A stretch of DNA of 64,000 nucleotides, taken from positions 1 to 64,000 of the forward strand of contig JAWKOL010000019.1 of assembly GCA_041391225.1 (NCBI GenBank), in the 5' to 3' direction. Made by a program: the position numbers and the translations under genes. Under the pieces are notes generated by a model. It had not been told where the DNA came from and did no database searches. It was given only the letters and a program-made list of their open reading frames with translations. The DNA is from RI-153 sp041391225. Lineage in GTDB: Bacteria; Chloroflexota; Anaerolineae; Caldilineales; Caldilineaceae. Positions 35,986 through 43,790 of the stretch are shown here, piece by piece (position 1 is the first letter of the stretch; the number at the start of each line of letters is the position of its first letter).

Positions 35986-37502
35986 GTGACAGATCCACGA
36001 TCCCTCTTCGCGCCCGAAAATCTCACCGATCAGGAACAGAGCCGCATACAGAAGTTGGAAGGGCTGCGCGCTGCCGGCATCGATCCCTACCCGGCGCGTG
36101 TGAAGCGCACCCACACCATCGCCGAAGCCCGCGCCGCCTTCACCCCCGACGACGGCGAGTTGACCGTCTCGGTGGTGGGCCGCGTCAAGTCGATCCGCGT
36201 GATGGGCAAGGCCAGTTTCGCCGACATCGAAGACGGCACAGGACGCATCCAACTCCTGGTGCGCCGCGATTTCTTGCCCGATGGCTTCTACAACGAGGTT
36301 TGGAAGAAGCTCATTGATCTGGGCGATTTCATCAGCGTCACCGGGCCGTTGATGGTGACAAAGACGGGCGAACTCAGCATCGACGTGCGTGAGATGGCGT
36401 TCGCATCGAAGACGCTCAAGCCCATGCCCGACAAGTGGCACGGCGTGCGCGATCCCGAGGTCCGCTACCGGCGACGCTACGTGGATCTGCTCGCCAACGA
36501 GGAGATCCGCGATCTTTTCCGCAAGCGCGCTGCTATCACCCGTGCGCTGCGCGAGTACATGGACGGCGAAGGATTCTTGGAAGTGGAGACGCCGATTTTG
36601 CAGCCGATCTACGGCGGCGCCGCGGCGCGCCCTTTTGTCACCCACCACAATCAGTTGCACCAGGATCTCTACTTGCGCATCAGCTTCGAACTGTACCTCA
36701 AACGGCTGATCGTGGGCGGCTTCGACAAGGTCTACGAGATCGGCGCGACTTCCGCAACGAGGGCGTCAGCTTCAAGCACAACCCCGAGTTCACGCAGCTT
36801 GAATTCTACGAAGCCTACGCCGACTACGAAGACGTGATGCGCCGCACCGAAGAGATGGTGGCCCACGTAGCCCAGCAGGTGACGGGTAGCATGATCGTCA
36901 ACTGGCAAGGGCATGAACTCAACTTCACGCCGCCGTGGAAGCGGATTCCGCTGCGCCAGGCGATTTTGGACGCGTCGGACATCGACTACGAAGCCTTCCC
37001 CACGGCAGACGAACTGCGCGCCGAGATGCGCCGCAACGGCATCGACGCCGCTTCGGATGCGCAGTGGGGCAAGCTGGTGGACACGCTGCTGAGCAAGTTC
37101 GTGGAGCCGAACCTGATCCAGCCTACCTTCCTCATCGATTACCCCAAAGATGTCAGCCCGCTGGCCAAGAGTGCGCCCCATGATCCTTTGCAGGTGGAAC
37201 GCTTCGAGGGTTTCGTGGCCGGCTTCGAGCTGTGTAACGCCTTTTCGGAGATCAACGATCCTCAGGACCAGTTGCAGCGTTTCGTCGACGAGAATTACCG
37301 CGCCGCCCACGGCGACGACGAGGCCCATCCTATCGACGTGGACTACATCGAAGCGTTGAGCTACGGTATGCCCCCCACCGGCGGCTTCGGCATGGGCGTC
37401 GACCGACTGACGATGCTCTTCACCGACCGCGACACACTGCGCGAGGTGATCCTCTTCCCGCACCTGCGCGAAATCCGCCAGGAGGAAGAGGCAGAGTCGT
37501 AG
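35986..37502 (+). CDS. lysS: Lysyl-tRNA synthetase, class II (one frameshift)
   Basis: GTG start at 35986, about 13 bases after AGGAG. The anticodon-binding OB domain (VVGRVKSIRVMGKASFADIE) and the class II core are clear: VRYRRRYVDLLANEE, MDGEGFLEVETPILQPIYGG (motif 1), HQDLYLRISFELYLKRLIVG (motif 2 region) and GGFGMGVDRLTMLFTD (motif 3). At 36741-36747 (CGGCGCG) one C is missing; with it the frame continues RDFRNEGVSFKHNPEFTQLE. About 506 residues, normal. It charges tRNA-Lys. A clean single-base gap in an essential gene argues for sequencing error. Confidence 0.95.
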
Positions 37503-37553
37503 ACACGGATCGGAGAGGGACACGGATTTCAGGATTATCAGGACAAAAAGCGG

Positions 37554-37658
37554 GAATAGAACGCGGATGAAGCGGATTGGGCGAATTATAGCTGATTTTG
37601 AGAAGTCTTCTGGAAAATCCGTCTGATTCGCCCAATCCGCTTCATCCGCGTTCTATTC
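37554..37658. repeat. Perfect 33-bp inverted repeat, GAATAGAACGCGGAT family, copy 2
   Basis: Arms at 37554-37586 and 37626-37658 are exact inverse complements with a 39-nt loop. The arm is made of related nonamers (AACGCGGAT, GAAGCGGAT, TGGGCGAAT). The same arm type occurs at 7248-7327. It follows lysS and may end its transcript, though no T-run follows. Confidence 0.95.
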
Positions 37659-37700
37659 TCTTCAGTCCCAGCCCCAACCCCAACGTGTACGATGCACTAC

Positions 37701-37729
37701 TTGACGCACCCCCACCACTTTGCCATAAT
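37701..37729 (+). promoter_or_regulatory. Promoter of the riboflavin transporter operon
   Basis: TTGACG (37701-37706), exactly 17 bases, CATAAT (37724-37729). Transcription would start about 15 nt before the FMN riboswitch. Confidence 0.85.
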
Positions 37730-37748
37730 GAACGCAATTGAATATCGA

Positions 37749-37891
37749 AAACCTTCGGGGCAGGGTGAGGAGTGCGTCTCCAATTCCCGATCGACGGTGA
37801 CGCCGACACAGATCGGCGAAGCCCGTGAGCCGCAAGGCAGGAGTTCGGTGAAATTCCGACGCCGACGGTATAGTCCGGATGAGAGAAGGGT
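37749..37891 (+). promoter_or_regulatory. FMN riboswitch (RFN element)
   Basis: The conserved RFN blocks appear in order: CTTCGGGGCAGGGTG (37753-37767), AATTCCCGATCGACGGTGA, AGCCCGTGAGC, then TTCGGTGAAATTCCGAC, GACGGTATAGTCCGGATGAG and AGAAGG. FMN binding represses riboflavin synthesis or transport genes. Here it precedes an ABC transporter, not a synthesis operon, and a terminator hairpin follows at 37949. Confidence 0.97.
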
Positions 37892-37948
37892 TCGTCAGGT
37901 TGGTTTGCCGCGCCACGCGCCGCAGATCTGCTTGATTGATCGATGCCA

Positions 37949-37979
37949 AAGCCCGAAGCGCGCTGCGACTTCGGGTTTT
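37949..37979 (+). terminator. Riboswitch expression-platform terminator
   Basis: CCCGAAG (37952-37958) and CTTCGGG (37969-37975) form a stem followed by TTTTC. It is about 60 nt after the aptamer, the place of an FMN-controlled terminator. A second hairpin (CCCCGG ... CCGGGGCTTTT) follows at about 38050-38078. Confidence 0.75.
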
Positions 37980-38146
37980 CTGTTGGCGTCAGACGTGCGC
38001 ACGCGCATGGACGGCGTCGATGTGTTTGGCATGGTCGCGTCAAATGTCCCCGGTGCCGCTGTGCGATCCGGGGCTTTTGATTGGCAGCACCTGCGCGTCG
38101 TCCTCTCGGCCGTACCCGCCCCGATGTTCTCATCAGGAGGATCACG

Positions 38147-38983
38147 ATGAACGAGCACGGGCTGTCATTCCCCACAGCCGCGCCGCCAACAGAAGAGACC
38201 ACCAGCCAACGTCGGCAGCGACAGGCATTCACCCCGCGCTGGGATCTGCTGTCGATCCCGGTAGTGCTGGCGGCGTTGGTTGTAGGCTGGGCCGGATTGG
38301 TCCACTGGCAGGGATACCCAGCGTTCATCTTACCAGGACCGCAGCAGGTCTGGAACCGCGCCCTGTCCCTAGCCGCGGACGGCACGCTGTGGCGGCACGC
38401 CCAGGTGACCCTGCTCGAAATCGGGCTGGGGCTGCTGATTGGGTTGAGCCTGGCCGTGGTGCTGGGCTACGTCCTGGGGCGCAGCCGCACGCTGGATCGG
38501 CTGCTTTCGCCGTACATCGTAGCCAGCCAGACGATCCCTGTGGTGGCGGTTGCGCCGTTGCTGGTGATCTGGTTCGGCACGGGGTTGACGAGTAAGGTGC
38601 TGGTCTGCGCGCTGATCGTCTTCTTCCCCACGCTGGTGAGCACGATGGTAGGCATCCGCAACGTGGACGCAGATCTGCGTGATCTCATGCGCAGCCTGCG
38701 CGCCGGACGCTGGCAGGTCTTCACCAAGTTGGAATTGCCATCGGCGTTGCCGGTGCTGTTCGGCGGGCTGAAGCTGAGCGTGATCCTGTCGGTGGTGGGC
38801 GCGGTGGTGGGCGAGTTCGTGGGCGCAGACGTGGGCCTGGGCTTCCTGATCAACCTGGGCCGCGGCGTATTGGACACGTCTATGATCTTCGTGGCTGTCT
38901 TCGCGCTGGTGGTCATCGCGCAGACGCTCTACCTGATCGTTTCGCTGCTGGAGCGTTATCTTCTGCGTTGGCAGAAGGGGTGA
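38147..38983 (+). CDS. ribX: Riboflavin ABC transporter permease RibX
   Basis: 278 residues. The ATG at 38147 has AGGAGG ten bases upstream. About six membrane helices, e.g. LLSIPVVLAALVVGWAGLVH, LLEIGLGLLIGLSLAVVLGY and VAVFALVVIAQTLYLIVSLL. The permease EAA-like loop is LMRSLRAGRWQVFTKLELPS ALP (in parts), typical of the BPD_transp_1 family of ThiX/SsuC/TauC type. Together with the FMN riboswitch, the Thi5/NMT1-like binding protein and the ATPase downstream, it fits the RibXY riboflavin transporter described in Chloroflexi. That substrate is inferred from the riboswitch and neighbours, not from permease residues. Confidence 0.85.
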   Translation: MNEHGLSFPTAAPPTEETTSQRRQRQAFTPRWDLLSIPVVLAALVVGWAGLVHWQGYPAFILPGPQQVWNRALSLAADGTLWRHAQVTLLEIGLGLLIGLSLAVVLGYVLGRSRTLDRLLSPYIVASQTIPVVAVAPLLVIWFGTGLTSKVLVCALIVFFPTLVSTMVGIRNVDADLRDLMRSLRAGRWQVFTKLELPSALPVLFGGLKLSVILSVVGAVVGEFVGADVGLGFLINLGRGVLDTSMIFVAVFALVVIAQTLYLIVSLLERYLLRWQKG

Positions 38984-39112
38984 TTGGTGATTAGCGATTG
39001 GTGATTAGGATTGTCGCTTGGTGAACGAACGGGCAGTCAATCATCTTGTCGGCCACACGGACGCGCGAGAGCTGCGTCTTGCTTAAATCCCAATCACAAA
39101 TCACCATTCACT
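38983..39112. repeat. Word-repeat arms inside the ribX-ribY spacer
   Basis: GATTGGTGATTAGCGATTGG words (38983-39020) face AATCCCAATCACAAATCACC (about 39087-39106) around a 65-nt loop. The operon is interrupted by this 158-nt spacer, which could lower or stabilise parts of the mRNA. Confidence 0.55.
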
Positions 39113-39141
39113 TCATCCACTTCTCAAGACTTGAGGACAAA

Positions 39142-40158
39142 ATGCGTCAGTTTTCGATCTTATTGGTTCTTCTCCTGCTGGCCGCCTGCGCGCCGATGAC
39201 GACGACATCGACGACGTCACCGACGGCTATCCCCGCTGCGGAGGACACGTCCGCGCTGCGGCCGATCAAACTGGGTGTGGGTTTCATCCCCAGCGTGCAG
39301 TTTGCGCCCTACTACGTGGGCATTGCCCAGGGCTTCTACGCCGAGGAAGGTATCGATCTTTCGCTGGATTACGGCTTCGAGAACGACTACTTGAAGCTGG
39401 TGGGGACGGACGAGTTCCAGTTCATGGTGGGCAGCGGCGATCAGGTGGTGTTGGGGCGAGCGCAAGGACTCCCAGTGCGTTACGTCTTCAACTGGTACAC
39501 CCAATACCCGGTGACGATCTTCGCCAAGGCCGAGGCGGGCATCACCCAGCCCGCGGATCTGGCAGGCAAGACGGTGGGCGTGCCGGGTCCGTTTGGGGCG
39601 ACGTACATTGCGCTGCGGGCGATCCTGGAAGCGGCAGGGCTGAGCGAAACGGACATCACGCTGCAAAGCATCGGCTTCACCCAGGCTGCCGCCGTGAGCG
39701 AGGATCTGGTGGACGCCGCCGCCGACTACGCCGTCAACGGGCCGGTGGTGTTGGGGTTGGAAGGCATCGAGACGACGCAGATTGCGTTGGACACGTACTT
39801 GCAAATCCCCGCCAACGGGCTGGTGACCAACGAAGCCACCATCGCCGACGACCCCGATCTGGTGGCAGCAATGGTGCGGGCGACACAGCGGGCCGTGGCC
39901 TACACGCTGGCCAATCCCGACGAGTCCTTCGCGATGGCGCTGGGCTTTGTGCCTGAGGCGGGGGGCGAGAACGAAGCCGCCAATCGCGCCATCTTCGATG
40001 CGTCGTTGGGCTATTGGTCACCGCGGGCGGAGGTGCCTGCGGGAGAAACGACGGCGGCAGAGTGGCAGAACGTGGCAGAATTGATGCAGCGCATCGGCCT
40101 CGTGGATACGCTGGTTGAGACAGATTCACTCTACACAAATCAGTTCGTAGGCAAATGA
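39142..40158 (+). CDS. ribY: Riboflavin-binding lipoprotein RibY (NMT1/THI5-like)
   Basis: 338 residues. The ATG at 39142 follows GAGGA. The signal peptide MRQFSILLVLLLLAAC ends in a lipobox (LLAAC), so the mature protein is lipid-anchored outside the membrane. The NMT1/THI5-like solute-binding fold follows: IKLGVGFIPSVQFAPYYVGI, AQGFYAEEGIDLSLDYG, FMVGSGDQVVLGRAQGLPV and ADLAGKTVGVPGPFGATYIA. This family binds pyrimidines, sulfonates or flavins. The FMN riboswitch upstream makes riboflavin the likely ligand. The gene overlaps the ATPase gene by four bases (ATGA). Confidence 0.85.
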   Translation: MRQFSILLVLLLLAACAPMTTTSTTSPTAIPAAEDTSALRPIKLGVGFIPSVQFAPYYVGIAQGFYAEEGIDLSLDYGFENDYLKLVGTDEFQFMVGSGDQVVLGRAQGLPVRYVFNWYTQYPVTIFAKAEAGITQPADLAGKTVGVPGPFGATYIALRAILEAAGLSETDITLQSIGFTQAAAVSEDLVDAAADYAVNGPVVLGLEGIETTQIALDTYLQIPANGLVTNEATIADDPDLVAAMVRATQRAVAYTLANPDESFAMALGFVPEAGGENEAANRAIFDASLGYWSPRAEVPAGETTAAEWQNVAELMQRIGLVDTLVETDSLYTNQFVGK

Positions 40159-40916
40159 CCGCATTCTTGCAGGTGCAGCACATCAGCCAGATCTACGAAA
40201 ACAGCAGCCGCCGTCTGCACGCGTTGCACAACGTCAACTTCAACATCGAGCGCGGGGAATTCGTCTGCATCGTGGGGACGAGTGGCAGCGGCAAGAGTAC
40301 GCTGTTGCGCATCCTGGGCGGGCTGCTGGCGCCGTCTTCGGGGCGGGTGGTGCTGGCAGGTGAAGAAATCGACCAGCCGCCGCCATCCATCGGCTTCGTC
40401 TTCCAGAAAAGCAATCTCATGCCCTGGCGCACGGTGACAGACAACATCCTGCTGCCGCTGGAGATCCAGGGGCGCGTGACCGATGCCGAGCGTGTCCGCG
40501 CGGCGAATCTGTTGGACGTGGTGGGGTTGGCGGATTTCACAGACACCTACCCGGCGCAGCTTTCCGGCGGCATGGCGCAGCGGCTGGCGTTGGCGCGGGC
40601 GCTGATCCAGCAACCTCAGTTACTCCTGCTGGATGAACCCTTCGGCGCGCTGGATGCGCTGACCCGCGAACGGCTGAATCTGGAAGTCCTCGCGATTTGG
40701 GAACGCTTCGCGCAGACGGTGGTGATGGTGACCCACAGCATCGACGAGGCAATCTTTCTGGCGGATCGGGTGCTGGTGCTAGGCGGCAGCCCGGGGACGT
40801 TGATCGATGACATTCCGATTGCGTTGCCGCGGCCACGTACACTCGATCTCCTGGGCGATCTGGCGTACGGGCAGCTGCGGGTGGCGGTGCGCAAGGCGAT
40901 TGGGGAGTTGGCATAA
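40155..40916 (+). CDS. ABC transporter ATPase of the riboflavin system
   Basis: 253 residues. Walker A GTSGSGKSTLLRILGGL near residue 42, Q-loop FVFQKSNLMPW, signature LSGGMAQRLALARALIQQP, Walker B LLLLDEPFGALD and switch His in MVTHSIDEAIFLAD. It is the nitrate/sulfonate/taurine type (SsuB/TauB/ThiZ), matching the permease and binding protein just upstream. ATGA overlap with ribY indicates coupled translation. It energises import across the cytoplasmic membrane. A strong bidirectional terminator follows 36 nt after the stop. Confidence 0.93.
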   Translation: MTAFLQVQHISQIYENSSRRLHALHNVNFNIERGEFVCIVGTSGSGKSTLLRILGGLLAPSSGRVVLAGEEIDQPPPSIGFVFQKSNLMPWRTVTDNILLPLEIQGRVTDAERVRAANLLDVVGLADFTDTYPAQLSGGMAQRLALARALIQQPQLLLLDEPFGALDALTRERLNLEVLAIWERFAQTVVMVTHSIDEAIFLADRVLVLGGSPGTLIDDIPIALPRPRTLDLLGDLAYGQLRVAVRKAIGELA

Positions 40917-40952
40917 GATGCGTACGGACATCTGTGCTTGGTTGGCAGATCA

Positions 40953-40986
40953 AAAAAGACCTGCCCCGACTGGGGCAGGTCTTTTT
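40953..40986. terminator. Bidirectional intrinsic terminator
   Basis: AAAAAGACCTGCCCC and GGGGCAGGTCTTTTT form a perfect stem with loop GACT. It lies between the convergent transporter operon (plus) and the foldase gene (minus) and serves both strands. Confidence 0.97.
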
Positions 40987-41005
40987 GTTCTGTTCGCGAG
41001 TTTTA

Positions 41006-42427
41006 CTACAGGCCGGTGGGCAGAGCCGAAGGCAGATCGCTGGGGCGCTCGACGTTGAGTTCCAGCGATTGCTCCTGGAGCCACTGCTGGAATGCCTGGG
41101 CGCGCTCCTGCTGCAACTGTGCTTCATCTTTGGCGCGGTTCTCGTCGCGTTCGAGCGTCTCGATCAGGTGGTAGCCGAACTGTGTCTGCACTGGCTCGCT
41201 GACTTCGCCGATGGGCAGTGAGAAAGCTGCGTCCTCGAACTCGGTGACAAAGACGCCACGACCCACCCAGCCCAGATCGCCGCCATCGGCGCCGCTGCCT
41301 GGATCCTGGCTGTATTCGGTGGCCAGGGTGGCGAAATCTTCACCGTCGAGGATACGCTGACGTAGCTGTTGCGTCAGGGCTAGCGCGTCGGCATCGTTCA
41401 AGCCGGCGAAGGGCGGCAGGTAGAAGCCCGTCACCGGATCGGTGATCAATGCCGTGCCGCTGATCTCAGCCGTATCGGTGACGCCCTCGGTGTCGCTGAT
41501 GGGTGTCGTCTGGTCCACGGTGATGAGGATGTGGCGCACGTTGACCTGTTCTTCGGTGGCGGGGATGAGTTCTTCGCCCACCTGCTCGCTCAGTTTATCG
41601 GTGAGCAACTGCACGCGCACGATTTCGCGGTATTCGTCGATAGAGACGCCTGCGATCTGGCGCAGATTGTCGCCGAGTGTGGCCAACCCCTCTTGGTAGA
41701 GCGCATCGGTGAGGATGGCAGGCGGCTCGGGCGTGGGGACTTCGGCTGTCTCCACCACAGTGGCCGGTTCGGTGATGGTGGCGCTGTCGGTGATCTCCAA
41801 GGTGTCGGTGATCACGGCGGGCAGTTCCGGCTCCGGCGTGGGGGTGAAGAGTTCGGCGGTGGCTGTGGCGGCCACAGCGGCTTCAGCCGTCGCCGTGGCC
41901 TGGGGAACGGTCACTGCGCCCTGGCCCGCAGCCACTTCCTCGCGCAACGATGCGTCAACTTCTTCATCGCTCACGGTGATGCCCCGTTCGGCGGCCTTGA
42001 TCTGGACGATCTCGTCGTTGATCATCTGGTTGATCACCTGCGTCCCCAGCGAAAGGGGGCTGCTCAGGGTAGCTTCCAGTTGGGCGATCTGCGAGGCGAA
42101 TAGGCTCTGTCCCTGTTCGCCGAACTGGGCGGCAAACAGTTGGTATTGCTGCAACTGATTCTCAAGCTCACTCTTGCGCAGTTTCGTCCGCTCCCAGAAA
42201 TCCTGGGTGACGATGGGGCGCCCTTCGACGCTGGCCAGCACGCTGCGCGGACGGATGATCGTCTCGCTGACAATGCCGATGATCACGAGGATAAGCGCTA
42301 CACCCACCGCGCTGCCCACATACAGCATCAGTTTGCGGTTGCGCGCCTGATCGCGCAGGCGGACGCGGGTCTGCTTGCGGGTTTCGGACTTCGGCTCCTC
42401 GACCTTGTTCTTCTTTTTCTTGGCCAT
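41006..42427 (-). CDS. Membrane-anchored PpiC/SurA-type peptidyl-prolyl isomerase
   Basis: 473 residues. A Lys-rich start (MAKKKKNKVEEPKSETRKQT) is followed by one membrane helix (LMLYVGSAVGVALILVIIGI, about residues 33-52), then a SurA-N-like chaperone domain (VEGRPIVTQDFWERTKLRK). A Thr/Pro/Glu/Ala-rich linker follows (e.g. ATATAELFTPTPEPELPAVI). The parvulin domain has NVRHILITVD, FATLATEYSQDPGSGADGGD, LGWVGRGVFVTEFEDAAFSL and TQFGYHLIETLERDENR. About 30 residues of Thr/Asp-rich insert split the start of the parvulin domain. The likely role is folding of exported proteins, as for PrsA/PpiD. Confidence 0.85.
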   Translation of the reverse strand: MAKKKKNKVEEPKSETRKQTRVRLRDQARNRKLMLYVGSAVGVALILVIIGIVSETIIRPRSVLASVEGRPIVTQDFWERTKLRKSELENQLQQYQLFAAQFGEQGQSLFASQIAQLEATLSSPLSLGTQVINQMINDEIVQIKAAERGITVSDEEVDASLREEVAAGQGAVTVPQATATAEAAVAATATAELFTPTPEPELPAVITDTLEITDSATITEPATVVETAEVPTPEPPAILTDALYQEGLATLGDNLRQIAGVSIDEYREIVRVQLLTDKLSEQVGEELIPATEEQVNVRHILITVDQTTPISDTEGVTDTAEISGTALITDPVTGFYLPPFAGLNDADALALTQQLRQRILDGEDFATLATEYSQDPGSGADGGDLGWVGRGVFVTEFEDAAFSLPIGEVSEPVQTQFGYHLIETLERDENRAKDEAQLQQERAQAFQQWLQEQSLELNVERPSDLPSALPTGL

Positions 42428-42636
42428 CGGGATGAGTTCCTTCTGCTTGTGCGGGGCGGCCAGGGACGTTCAACAGAAAATAGGGGCATAGGAAAGATCC
42501 CCACGCCCCTACATCACTCCGCTCTGTGCCTGCCGCCAGATGGCGATGAAGTGTCAACCTGGAAATTCACAGCGGCTCGACAGTGCGGCCACACAGCCAG
42601 AAACGCCGGTTGCACACTGCGATTTCCAGAATGATC

Positions 42637-43095
42637 TTACGCGCGCTTGCGCGTAATGCGGACGTGCTCGCCGGTGTACGGCATCAGCGCGAGGTGACGC
42701 GCCCGCTTGATCTCGCGGGTGATCTTGCGCTGCATCTTGGCGCTGATGCGGGTCTTGCGTCGCGAGAGGATGCGACCGTGGCGATCCACGAAGCGGCTCA
42801 AAATCTGGACACGCTTGTAGTCGATGTCTTCCATCTTGACTTCGCGGGCCAGGCTGCGCAAGTTGCGACGTCGTCCTGTGGGCGCTTGACCTTCACGAGC
42901 ACGCGAGAAGACGGCGGGGCCTTCGGAGTAGGTTACGTCGTCGCCATCATCGTCATCGGAATCGTCATAGTCGTCGTCATCTGCGGCGGGGACGTCGGCA
43001 TCGTCGTCATCGTCGTAATCGGTGTCGAAGTCCTCGTCGGTGTCGACAGTGACCTCTTCCAGTTCTTCCGATTCGTTCATCAATTCTTCGCTCAT
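42637..43095 (-). CDS. rpsR: 30S ribosomal protein S18 with a long acidic N-terminal extension
   Basis: 152 residues, about twice the usual 75. The S18 core is the C-terminal half: DYKRVQILSRFVDRHGRILS, RRKTRISAKMQRKITREIKR and ARHLALMPYTGEHVRITRKR. The N-terminal ~60 residues are extremely acidic (e.g. DTDEDFDTDYDDDDDADVPA, DDDDYDDSDDDDGDDVTYSE). Only ATG codons inside the acidic part (MSEELMNESEE) are available, with AGGAG-like bases upstream of 43095, so the extension appears truly encoded. S18 binds S6 at the platform of the small subunit; rpsF lies just upstream. The usual ssb gene between them is missing. Confidence 0.95.
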   Translation of the reverse strand: MSEELMNESEELEEVTVDTDEDFDTDYDDDDDADVPAADDDDYDDSDDDDGDDVTYSEGPAVFSRAREGQAPTGRRRNLRSLAREVKMEDIDYKRVQILSRFVDRHGRILSRRKTRISAKMQRKITREIKRARHLALMPYTGEHVRITRKRA

Positions 43096-43304
43096 GTTTT
43101 GCTCCTAAATTTCTGCCCAGCAAGGATGCGGACAGCCTAGTATTGGCCATTTGCCCGTTGAGAAACCGGATTGTGACCTGCAAACGCAAATCCGGCCACC
43201 ACGAACAGACGGCCCTGTTGTGTTTGGAACAGGGCTACCAGGGACGAGAGGTTTTCTCGTACTGCTGCACTGTTGTTGCCTGATACATTGCCTGAAAGGT
43301 TGGG

Positions 43305-43604
43305 TTAGGCATCCTGGCGCACAACGAGGAAGCGAATAATGTTCTCGTTGAGGCGCATCACACGTTCCACATCGGTGACCGCAGTCGGCGGCATCTGCAC
43401 GTTGTGGAGGATGTAGTAGCCTTCGAAGTGGCTGCCGATGGGGTAGGCCAGCTTGCGCTGCCCCCAGATCTCGGTGCTGACGATCTGACCGTTGTTGCCG
43501 GCAATGGCCTGCGCCACGCGGTCGTCCACGGCCTTGGTGGTGTCGCTATCCAGATCGGGCTGGATAATGTAGATCAATTCGTACTGGTTCAGTTGCTCGG
43601 TCAT
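43305..43604 (-). CDS. rpsF: 30S ribosomal protein S6
   Basis: 99 residues from the ATG at 43604, ten bases after AAGGAG; the longer open frame to 43739 covers the leader. LNQYELIYIIQPDLDSDTTK, GQIVSTEIWGQRKLAYPIGS and EGYYILHNVQMPPTAVTDVE with RVMRLNENIIRFLVVRQDA are classic S6. The gene is followed, after a 209-nt spacer holding no ORF, by rpsR; in most bacteria ssb fills this gap. A good promoter lies at 43730-43758 with a hairpin leader, GCGAGGAACG pairing with CGTTCCTCGC (43676-43712), which might carry S6:S18 feedback control (inference). Confidence 0.96.
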   Translation of the reverse strand: MTEQLNQYELIYIIQPDLDSDTTKAVDDRVAQAIAGNNGQIVSTEIWGQRKLAYPIGSHFEGYYILHNVQMPPTAVTDVERVMRLNENIIRFLVVRQDA

Positions 43605-43729
43605 CCCCACGCTTCTCCTTAAAAATGATATTCTTTCCATGGGCTTGCCCACAGCATCGACTGTGAACAGAAAGAGCGAGGAACGCATGCGCTGCCGCCA
43701 GTCGTTCCTCGCCGCAGGTCCAAGCGGAG

Positions 43730-43758
43730 ATTCTATCACAGGGGAAAGAGCAAGGCAA
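43730..43758 (-). promoter_or_regulatory. rpsF promoter
   Basis: On the minus strand TTGCCT (43758-43753), exactly 17 bases, TAGAAT (43735-43730), preceded by TGA (extended -10). Confidence 0.8.
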
Positions 43759-43790
43759 AATCAGGAGGTACAAAGTAGTTCAAGATCCAC

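Noticed and set aside
43096..43304. A frameshifted ssb between rpsF and rpsR
   Set aside because: 209 nt is too short and no frame shows OB-fold SSB motifs.
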